Shown piece by piece: positions 25,872 to 32,771 of a stretch of DNA of 64,000 nt. Source of the stretch: Bacillota bacterium. GTDB lineage: Bacteria; Bacillota; Negativicutes; CTSoil-072. Below the pieces are notes generated by a model, which worked only from the letters and a program-made list of their open reading frames with translations, was not told the origin of the DNA and ran no database searches. The stretch spans positions 1 to 64,000 of the forward strand of contig JAGFZV010000014.1 of NCBI GenBank assembly GCA_017889545.1. Direction: 5' to 3'. A program made the position numbers and the translations under genes. Position 1 is the first letter of the stretch. Every line of letters starts with the position of its first letter.

Positions 25872-27278
25872 TCATTTTTTACATAGTCCATATTTTCGCG
25901 CCTTTCGGTAAGCAGTGGCCCGATCGATTCCCAATTCCACTGCTACCCGGTCCCACGAAAGGTATTCCTGATAGGCATCGGCAAGCAAATTTGCTTCCGC
26001 TTGCGCCAACATCTCTTTCATTTTCATATTTTTCGTCGGACTATACGTTTTTTTTCGTATATACTCAGGCAAATGTTCCACTGAAAGTTCATCATCGCTC
26101 GACGTAACGACCATTCGTTCAATAATATTTTCCATTTCCCGCACATTGCCCTTCCACTCATACTCCGTCAATTTATCGATAGCGGCGGCAGAAAATAATT
26201 TATTGTAAGAAAACTTCTTATTGTACTTGTCCAGAAAATGCCAAATCAACATGGGGATATCTTCTCTGCGGCTCCGCAGCGGCGGCAAATGAATTGGCAC
26301 AACCATGAGCCGGTAATACAGATCGTCCCGAAAGGCGCCGGCGTCCACCATCTTGGTAAGGTCACGATGCGTAGCGGCAATAATTCTGACTTTTACGCTG
26401 ACCGGTTTGGTTCCGCCAACCCGCATAATTTCTCTTTCCTGCAGCGCTCTGAGTATCTTGACCTGCAAAGCCGGCGTCATATCACCTATTTCGTCAAGAA
26501 ATAACGTTCCGTTGTGGGCCAGTTCAAACAGGCCGGGTTTTCCTTCTTTTCCAGCACCGGTAAACGCCCCCTTTTCATAGCCAAATAGTTCGGATTCCAA
26601 TAATTGTTCCGGAAGAGCGGCGCAATTAATTTTGATAAACGGCTGTTTTACGCCCTTGCCGGCTCCGTGTATCAACTTGGCGATCAACTCTTTTCCGGTC
26701 CCCGATTCGCCGGTAATCAGCACAGTGGAATCCACATTGGCTACTTTTCGCGCCGTTGCCAACACCTTTTCCATTGACTGACTGCGAAAAATGATATCCT
26801 TCGTATCCATCTGCATCGAGCGCAAATGCGAAAGCTCTGTCTGATACTGCAACGTCCGCTCTTTGGTTTTTTTGATCTGCTCTTGAAGCCGGGCCAGTTC
26901 AGTAATATCGCGGACATTTGTGACAACCCGGAACAGTTGTCCTTTGCCATCAAAAATGGGGTTCCCGGTCACCAGATATTCGTGGCTCCCTCTAATATTT
27001 TGCGTAATCGTGATCCGTTCTTTTTTTTCCATGACCAGCAATGTCACCGACTGGTCATAATATCCAACATCGATTAAATCCTTCATGTTTTTACCGACCA
27101 CTTCATCCGCCTTGATTCCCGTAAGCCGCTCATAAGCCGCATTCATGCGCAGGACCACTCCATTGCCGTCGGTGATAAACAGGCCGTCATAGGAAGAGGC
27201 AATAATCGCTTCCAATTCCCGCATAACAGTCTTCGCTTCATTGAGTTCCGAAATATGCTCTCCGGTTGCTTTCTTCAT
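25872..27278 (-). CDS. Sigma-54-dependent enhancer-binding regulator (PAS-AAA-Fis)
   Basis: A 468-residue activator. A PAS sensor domain covers about residues 20-130 (DGLFITDGNGVVLRMNAAYERLTG), then a coiled linker, then the AAA+ domain with Walker A GESGTGKE (190-197), the sigma-54-contacting GAFTGA (237-242) and Walker B GTLFLDEIGD (257-266). A Fis-type HTH ends the protein (about 440-466; WDRVAVELGIDRATAYRKARKYG). It activates sigma-54 promoters from upstream sites. The next gene on the strand has just such a promoter and dyads, so the two form a regulator-target pair. The PAS ligand is unknown. Confidence 0.93.
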   Translation of the reverse strand: MKKATGEHISELNEAKTVMRELEAIIASSYDGLFITDGNGVVLRMNAAYERLTGIKADEVVGKNMKDLIDVGYYDQSVTLLVMEKKERITITQNIRGSHEYLVTGNPIFDGKGQLFRVVTNVRDITELARLQEQIKKTKERTLQYQTELSHLRSMQMDTKDIIFRSQSMEKVLATARKVANVDSTVLITGESGTGKELIAKLIHGAGKGVKQPFIKINCAALPEQLLESELFGYEKGAFTGAGKEGKPGLFELAHNGTLFLDEIGDMTPALQVKILRALQEREIMRVGGTKPVSVKVRIIAATHRDLTKMVDAGAFRDDLYYRLMVVPIHLPPLRSRREDIPMLIWHFLDKYNKKFSYNKLFSAAAIDKLTEYEWKGNVREMENIIERMVVTSSDDELSVEHLPEYIRKKTYSPTKNMKMKEMLAQAEANLLADAYQEYLSWDRVAVELGIDRATAYRKARKYGLCKK

Positions 27279-27507
27279 CCATTTCCTCCATGCACGACTT
27301 CTTCTATGGATGTATCTCTTTGCTTCAGAAATTCTGCTGTTGTTTCCAATAATATCTTAGCACATTCACTCTCTTCTACTGCAGAGGGTTTATTTCCTGT
27401 TATAATTATTCTTATTTTCTGTTATTTGCATTAAAGGAATTCCAGAAAGTTTTGTGGAAAGGTTTTCAATCAATAGCAGAAATACTACTGCAAATGAAGG
27501 TGATAAA

Positions 27508-28902
27508 GTGCGAGAAACTCATTTACGCCAATCCCGCCAAACAGTAAAGCTGGGCTTAATTAAAGTTGTAAATGACTTATTTCCGGGCGAGACATTAAAA
27601 ACTGCTTATTCTATTCAGGAAGGGGTATTCTGCAATCTTGCCGGTTCGGTTCTTTCCGAAAGAGAAGTAAAACAAATCAACATCAAACTGCAAGAGTGGG
27701 TGGATAAAGTCAGTCCGATCGAATTCCTTTTTAAAAAAGCTGGTTATTACCACTACAAAGTGGAAAATACCATTGTTAAAAGCATTTACCCTGCAAACAC
27801 GCAAACTGCCTTGGTAGAGCCTTTCCGGATGATCCCTTTTTCTTCCGGTTTCATTATCGACTTCTTCGATAGTGAAGAGGGAGAAGAAAAACCGTTTATT
27901 CTTCCTGAAAAGCTGTCCGCGACCTATGAAAAATCGCAGCGGTGGCTCAAAAACGTCAACCTTGAGCTAGTCTCTGATGTAAATGCCTACATTACTTCGG
28001 GCCAAAGCTCCGAATTGCTCAGCATCGCAGAAGCCTTGCAGGAAAAAGAAATCTCCGACATCGCGGATGCAATCCTTCAACAGCGCCGCGCCGTACGCGT
28101 GATCCTTATTTCCGGTCCTTCGTCTTCCGGTAAAACGACTTTTTCCGCAAGACTTTCCACACAGCTGCGAGTCAACGGATTAAAGCCAATCCCGCTTTCG
28201 CTGGACGATTATTTCCTAAATCGGGACCAGACACCGCTCGATAGTGAAGGAAACTATAACTTCGAAGCTTTCGAAGCTCTTGATATTCAACTTTTACAAC
28301 AACATCTCAAACAATTGATCGATGGAGAAACCATTGAAACACCCCGCTTTGATTTTGTATCCGGCTCCCGCATGGACAAAACAAGAACGATGCATTTGGG
28401 GCCTGCCGAAATTCTTGTCATTGAAGGGATGCATGCGTTGAATCCCCTTCTGATATCGAACGTAAATCGGAGTACTTTTTTTAAAGTTTATATCGGCGCC
28501 CTATTCGAACTCAATATCGACTTAATGAACAGAGTCCCCACTACAGAGGTCCGACTCATTCGCAGAATGGTCAGGGATGACCGTTTCAGGGGAACAACAC
28601 CTGAAGGAACCTTCAACCGCTGGGCCAGCGTGCGCAAGGGCGAGTATGACTACGTATTTAAATTCCACGAAGAAGCCGATGTCATGTTTAATTCCAGCTT
28701 GCTGTATGAAATGAACGCACTACGTCATTTTGCCGAAGCTTGTCTGCAAAAAGTCCAGGAGGACAGTCCGCATTACGCTACAAAGGAGCGTCTATTGAAT
28801 CTGTTATCATTTTTTGAGCCCCTGGATATTGATAAAGTTCCTTTTAATTCGATCCTAAGAGAATTTATCGGTGAAAGCATTTATGCCCATTGCAAATTCT
28901 AG
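27508..28902 (+). CDS. Uridine kinase-like nucleoside kinase with N-terminal extension
   Basis: A 464-residue protein with start GTG 27508 (GAAGGTGA upstream); an in-frame GTG at 27454 is an alternative with a weaker site. The C-terminal half is a phosphoribulokinase/uridine kinase P-loop domain: Walker A GPSSSGKT at 203-210, SLDDYFLNR, and VIEGMHALNP. The N-terminal ~180 residues resemble the threonyl-tRNA-synthetase-like second additional domain region (YYHYKVENTIVKSIYP region), as in clostridial nucleoside kinases of this length. Probable reaction: phosphorylation of uridine or a similar nucleoside with ATP. Convergent with the diguanylate cyclase gene across a shared terminator. Confidence 0.8.
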   Translation: MRETHLRQSRQTVKLGLIKVVNDLFPGETLKTAYSIQEGVFCNLAGSVLSEREVKQINIKLQEWVDKVSPIEFLFKKAGYYHYKVENTIVKSIYPANTQTALVEPFRMIPFSSGFIIDFFDSEEGEEKPFILPEKLSATYEKSQRWLKNVNLELVSDVNAYITSGQSSELLSIAEALQEKEISDIADAILQQRRAVRVILISGPSSSGKTTFSARLSTQLRVNGLKPIPLSLDDYFLNRDQTPLDSEGNYNFEAFEALDIQLLQQHLKQLIDGETIETPRFDFVSGSRMDKTRTMHLGPAEILVIEGMHALNPLLISNVNRSTFFKVYIGALFELNIDLMNRVPTTEVRLIRRMVRDDRFRGTTPEGTFNRWASVRKGEYDYVFKFHEEADVMFNSSLLYEMNALRHFAEACLQKVQEDSPHYATKERLLNLLSFFEPLDIDKVPFNSILREFIGESIYAHCKF

Positions 28903-28924
28903 CCAGCGCCTTTAAACAATCGTG

Positions 28925-28990
28925 ATCTACGAAAGACCTCAATCCATACACCGGCCAGCGGTATGGACTGAGGTCTTTCGTAGATTTTTG
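28925..28990. terminator. Bidirectional terminator between convergent genes
   Basis: Arms 28925-28949 and 28961-28985 pair over 25 bp with one mismatch (core GAAAGACCTCA / TGAGGTCTTTC), followed by TTTTT on the plus side. It serves the nucleoside kinase and probably also the diguanylate cyclase gene. Confidence 0.88.
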
Positions 28991-28994
28991 CGGA

Positions 28995-29900
28995 TCATTC
29001 ATCCAAACAGCACACTCGATTACGACCTGCCCGTTTCGCCGCATATAAAGCATCATCAGCGCGCTGCACTACTTGCTCAAAATTCTTGTCATTCGCCCGC
29101 AGCTGCGCAACGCCGATACTTAATGTAAACCGGACAACGCGTGCGTCTTCCAGCTCAATTTCTGCACTTCTGCACTGCTCCATAACCCGTTGTGCAACCA
29201 TTTGAGCCCGTTTCGCGTCTTCTTCTGGCAAAATTACAGAAAACTCTTCACCTCCGATGCGCCCAACCACATCAGTCGATCGAAAAGAAGTGCGAAAAAT
29301 CTCCGCTACAGACCGCAATACCTGATCTCCTCCGTGATGTCCAAAAGTATCGTTGATTTTCTTGAAATGGTCCAGGTCAAGAACAAAGACAGACATGGGC
29401 ATTTCATAACGCCTGGATTGCTCGATGCACCGCTGCCCTTTATCAAAAAAAGAACGCCGGTTTTCCAACTTTGTTAAAGGATCGGTAGTGGCTAATTCTT
29501 CCAAATCAGCTTGAGTTTTTGCCAATGCCTCAACCATTGAATTAAAAGAATCCGAAAAATCACCCATAAAATCTACTCTCTGGATCAGATCTCCTTGAGC
29601 AATACGCTTTGTCTGCCAAGTTAAATGCCGCAAATTACTTTGCAGTGCTTTTAAATGGGCAACAACAAAGCCTTTACCATTCAATTTTGTGCTTAAATCG
29701 CCACGAGACAATGTTAACGCAAATTCTCTGATCACAGCAAGAGATTGATACAGCTCCCGGAAATCAGTCTTAGCCATCAATTCCGGAGAAATTTCTTTTA
29801 TTCCTGCTGGATTATTCAACAAATCCGCCAGCGGCGTCAAGATCTCCCGCATCTGCGCTTCCGACAAAGCACTCCTGCTTTCATTTTGCTGGTTGTTCAT
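28995..29900 (-). CDS. Diguanylate cyclase (GGEEF) with HAMP-like segment
   Basis: A 301-residue soluble diguanylate cyclase that makes c-di-GMP from two GTP. Residues about 75-130 resemble a HAMP-type linker (LTWQTKRIAQGDLIQRVDFMGDFSDSF); the GGDEF domain runs from about 140. The active-site signature is GGEEF, preceded five residues earlier by RSTD, the RxxD inhibitory site, so product feedback is expected. No membrane helix. The gene starts inside the last codons of the upstream V4R gene (ATGA overlap), so the two are translationally coupled and the V4R protein is the likely input. Confidence 0.92.
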   Translation of the reverse strand: MNNQQNESRSALSEAQMREILTPLADLLNNPAGIKEISPELMAKTDFRELYQSLAVIREFALTLSRGDLSTKLNGKGFVVAHLKALQSNLRHLTWQTKRIAQGDLIQRVDFMGDFSDSFNSMVEALAKTQADLEELATTDPLTKLENRRSFFDKGQRCIEQSRRYEMPMSVFVLDLDHFKKINDTFGHHGGDQVLRSVAEIFRTSFRSTDVVGRIGGEEFSVILPEEDAKRAQMVAQRVMEQCRSAEIELEDARVVRFTLSIGVAQLRANDKNFEQVVQRADDALYAAKRAGRNRVCCLDE

Positions 29901-30424
29901 AACGCCTGAGCTTCAAATCGGCAAGTCCGGTCGCCCGTACACCAGCAATCGATTTCCTTCACCCGAAACTCTTTTCCGGTAAAGCTTTCCATCAATGCGG
30001 AAATAAAACCCTCATCATAGGTGCAGATTTCAAATCCGGTTTCTGGCAAACCCGAACAATCCAGGTCTTCCGATATCGTAATGACAAACTTCCCTGTTTC
30101 CATATCCGCCTCTTCTACCCGCAAAATGCCAATCCCCAATTCTTTTAATATATCCTGCAGGCAAAGAACAAATTCATCCAGATTCTTTTGTTCACCAATC
30201 AGATTGCGGTAAAATTCCTGGCCGGACAACTTTCCGGCTTCATAGAAAATTTCATCCGCGGCTTCGGTCCCAAACCGCTTTTCCAGCACATCGCGAAATG
30301 TATATTGCATTAAACGATATACTTCCAAACGGGTATTTTGGCCTAAATTAGGCCGACCGAGTTCAATATTCCCCAGCAAGTCCCATGAAAATTTATATTG
30401 TCGTTCCTTTTTGTCCAAACCCAC
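29897..30424 (-). CDS. V4R (4-vinyl reductase-type) small-molecule sensor protein
   Basis: A 175-residue protein with a V4R domain, found in sensors that bind hydrophobic or aromatic ligands. Family features: FGTEAADEIFYEAGKLSGQEF in the first half, and the terminal CWCTGDRTCRFEA cysteine motif, which may bind zinc. I chose GTG 30424 because AAAGGAGAG lies eight bases upstream; ATG 30457 and the frame to 30586 lack such a site. It overlaps the diguanylate cyclase gene by four bases. The pair probably couples detection of a small molecule to c-di-GMP production. Confidence 0.82.
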   Translation of the reverse strand: MGLDKKERQYKFSWDLLGNIELGRPNLGQNTRLEVYRLMQYTFRDVLEKRFGTEAADEIFYEAGKLSGQEFYRNLIGEQKNLDEFVLCLQDILKELGIGILRVEEADMETGKFVITISEDLDCSGLPETGFEICTYDEGFISALMESFTGKEFRVKEIDCWCTGDRTCRFEAQAL

Positions 30425-30541
30425 TCTCTTACTCTCCTTTAATGTATTATCCAACATCGCTGATTCAACAAAGCTATAATTCCCTTCATTTCCTATAATC
30501 CCTGCTGATATATTAAAATCATTAAACAGATATAAAAAAAC

Positions 30542-30592
30542 TTGACATTTACTATAATGTATTCTAGAATTAGTTCTAGAATACATTATAGT
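30542..30592 (+). promoter_or_regulatory. Consensus promoter overlapped by a 42-base perfect palindrome
   Basis: TTGACA (30542-30547) and TAGAAT (30565-30570) are 17 bases apart, a near-consensus sigma-A promoter. A perfect inverted repeat with 19-base arms (ACTATAATGTATTCTAGAA, 30551-30569 and 30574-30592) covers the spacer and -10. A repressor dimer or tetramer bound here would block the promoter. The palindrome lies between the V4R gene and a 48-codon reading frame. Confidence 0.72.
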
Positions 30593-30660
30593 TTTAACGA
30601 TTTCTTTACCGCGAAATTTGGTACATCAATTACAATCCATTTAGAAAGGAGGCCTCTTCC

Positions 30661-30807
30661 ATGGTAAAACTTACAGGTGACGTAGGCGTTCTCAAGTGCC
30701 AATATGGCAGTTCTCAAAACCACGTAGATGCGTTAACGCTTGTAGCTGCTGCAGATATTCTTGGGATGATAAGTATTTTTTACATAGTAAGTCGGTTTTG
30801 CGCCTAA
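30661..30807 (+). CDS. 48-residue small protein with hydrophobic C-terminal half
   Basis: A short gene preceded by AAAGGAGG at ideal spacing, with a strong promoter/operator about 70 bases upstream and a terminator 26 bases downstream. The protein has a polar first half (MVKLTGDVGVLKCQYGSS) and a hydrophobic second half (about residues 25-44) that may insert in the membrane. Two cysteines. No family recognised. The complete transcription unit around it argues that it is real. Confidence 0.65.
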   Translation: MVKLTGDVGVLKCQYGSSQNHVDALTLVAAADILGMISIFYIVSRFCA

Positions 30808-30832
30808 TAATATAAACACTGTTGTATGTATT

Positions 30833-30882
30833 AAAAAAGTGCATGCTTTCTCCTTTTTAAGGCGAAAAGCGTGCACTTTTTT
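30833..30882 (+). terminator. Terminator of the 48-codon gene
   Basis: AAAAAGTGCATGCTTT pairs with AAAGCGTGCACTTTTT with one wobble around a 15-base loop, ending in six T. Confidence 0.82.
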
Positions 30883-31023
30883 AACTGCGAAAGTACAATC
30901 GATCTGCAATAAAAGTCTCAGCCCGAAAATTAAAGGAATTATTAGATAATTGCAGAAATTTCATTATAGAAAGTTATGTTATTATGAAGAATTTACAATA
31001 TATTTTGGAAGGAGTGAGTTAAA

Positions 31024-31368
31024 ATGCCTGCACTCAGAATCTCTCCGGAAGATTTAATGGAACGCCTGAAATCCGAAACTATACTGATTGTCGATGTCAG
31101 GCAAGACGAACCCTACGAAAACAGCAAACTGAAAATTTCCGGCAGTGTAAGATTGCTCCCCAATGACGATGAAGTGATCAATGGTTTCATGCAATCTACT
31201 GAGAAAACGCAACCGATCGTAACCTATTGTACTTGACACAAGGAATACACAAGCGCCCGTGTGGCGAACATACTTACAAAAAACGGGTTTTCTGATGTGC
31301 GTGCTTTGCTCGGCGGCTTTGATGCCTGGAAACAAGCCGGCTATCCAACAGAACCAAAAGTGGATTGA
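31024..31368 (+). CDS. Rhodanese-like protein with in-frame UGA, candidate selenoprotein
   Basis: Read through the UGA at 31234-31236, the frame gives a complete 114-residue rhodanese domain: LIVDVRQDEPYENSKLKISGS at the front, IVTYCT-UGA-HKEYTSARVA at the active loop, and LLGGFDAWKQAGYP at the end. The catalytic Cys (C69) is retained; UGA (codon 71) sits where related sulfurtransferases have the second Cys of a CxC motif (YCTCPNE type). Just downstream the RNA can form CGCC-CGTGT-GGCG, loop 21-25 bases after UGA with G in its second position, which meets minimal bacterial SECIS rules. Start ATG 31024 has GGAAGGAG upstream. Alternatives: a nonsense mutation or a sequencing error. No selenocysteine machinery lies in the window. 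Confidence 0.68.
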
Positions 31369-31422
31369 TCATGCGCGTGATATAATGCTGAACGTTAAAA
31401 ATTATGAAAATGGGGTGTGTTC

Positions 31423-32613
31423 ATGAACAGTTTTTTGAAAAAATTTTTAATGGCTGCATTCGGCATCGCTTTCTTTGCCCTTTCATTCCTGCCCTGCGTA
31501 TTTGCCCAACAAGCTGTAAATGTAAGTCTGCCTGCCTTTAAGATCACTATGAACGATGTTGTTATCAATAATAACGAAAGGCTCTATCCGATTATTGTTT
31601 ACCGGGATATCACCTATGTGCCCATGACTTACAATGACAGCCGCTTCTTGGGACTGGAAACGAAGTGGAGTTCTGACAGCGGCTTACAAGTAAATAAAAC
31701 GAGCGTACAACTTTCCTATAACCCTGAAAAAGGGTATGGTTATCCCTCCCTGGAAAGTGCTTTTCTTCCTGAATTCAGAATTCGTGTGAACGGGAAGGAT
31801 ATTGATAACAAAAATGAGCCTTACCCCTTATTGGTATTCCGCGATGTCACCTATTTTCCGTTAACTTGGCGGTATATGGTTAACGAATTCGGTTGGACTT
31901 CTAGTTTTGACCCCTATAACGGGTTAATCATTAATTCCAAAGCCAGCAGCACAACCACAACAACCAGCACCGTCGGCAGCAAAGTATTTTCCCAGGACTT
32001 CGGCAGCATCACAGTTATTTTTGACCGCTCTACAAACTCACAACCGGGCAATCTGTACATAAAAGAAAATAATGCGATCAAAAAAATCGGTAATCCGAAT
32101 TATATCTACGGCGTAGGTTATCTCCAAGCAGGAACGTATGGGGAATATACTGCAGTAGACAAAGTAGAATATGCCAATCGCTGGGTCTATACTTTGGCGG
32201 TGGATCCTTCTGTTTCTCCGATAACGAGCAAAAACGTCAGAATCAATATTGATACGAATGAAGTGCAGGCAACCGATGGCAGCACGATAAGTGATACGAA
32301 CAAAATTAGCACTCAAGTTTATTCTAAAGATTTTGGCAGTGTCACAGTTCTTCTTGACCGCGCTTCCGATAAACAACCCGGCAACTTGTATATAAAGGAA
32401 AATAATATAACGAGAAAAATCGGCAACCCCAATTACATTTACGGCGTATCGTATTTCAAGCTCGGGCCATTTGAGACCTACAATCCGGATAATAATATAA
32501 GTTTTGTAGATCGCTGGGTCTATACTTTAGCTATCAATCCTTCTGCCTCGCCATTAACCAGCAAGAAGGTACGAGTGAACATCGACACGAATGAAGTACA
32601 ACTTGTTCGGTAG
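31423..32613 (+). CDS. Secreted protein with stalk-type N-terminal repeats and two C-terminal ~100-residue repeats
   Basis: A 396-residue exported protein with start ATG 31423 (GGGGTG upstream). The signal peptide covers about 1-28 and ends near FAQQ. Residues 30-175 contain two copper-amine-oxidase-N-like stalk repeats (ITYVPMTYNDSRFLGLETKW; VTYFPLTWRYMVNEFGW). After a Thr/Ser linker (about 175-185) two tandem repeats follow, each beginning with SxDFGSxTVxxDR and containing QPGNLYIKENN, KIGNPNYIYGV and RWVYTLA. Function unknown; the layout suggests a cell-envelope protein. Confidence 0.8.
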   Translation: MNSFLKKFLMAAFGIAFFALSFLPCVFAQQAVNVSLPAFKITMNDVVINNNERLYPIIVYRDITYVPMTYNDSRFLGLETKWSSDSGLQVNKTSVQLSYNPEKGYGYPSLESAFLPEFRIRVNGKDIDNKNEPYPLLVFRDVTYFPLTWRYMVNEFGWTSSFDPYNGLIINSKASSTTTTTSTVGSKVFSQDFGSITVIFDRSTNSQPGNLYIKENNAIKKIGNPNYIYGVGYLQAGTYGEYTAVDKVEYANRWVYTLAVDPSVSPITSKNVRINIDTNEVQATDGSTISDTNKISTQVYSKDFGSVTVLLDRASDKQPGNLYIKENNITRKIGNPNYIYGVSYFKLGPFETYNPDNNISFVDRWVYTLAINPSASPLTSKKVRVNIDTNEVQLVR

Positions 32614-32634
32614 AAAACTCTTCTGTGACAGAGA

Positions 32635-32673
32635 CATCGTAAGACCCCGCTGGTTCAGAGGGGTCTTACGATG
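32635..32673 (+). terminator. Terminator of the secreted repeat protein gene
   Basis: CATCGTAAGACCCC and GGGGTCTTACGATG pair over 14 bp, 22 bases after the stop. The T tract is weak, but the stem is perfect. Confidence 0.75.
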
Positions 32674-32771
32674 CTTAACTTTAATTAAGTGCGACCCAAT
32701 CCATCGGGGCACGGACAACTTCACCAGAAGCAAGTCGTACTTTAGCTTTTACTATGGATAGTTGCCGCCGC

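Noticed and set aside
31024-31236. Rhodanese as a simple 70-residue truncated gene
   Set aside because: The frame after UGA continues with perfect family conservation, so read-through or a recent mutation explains it better than a natural short protein.
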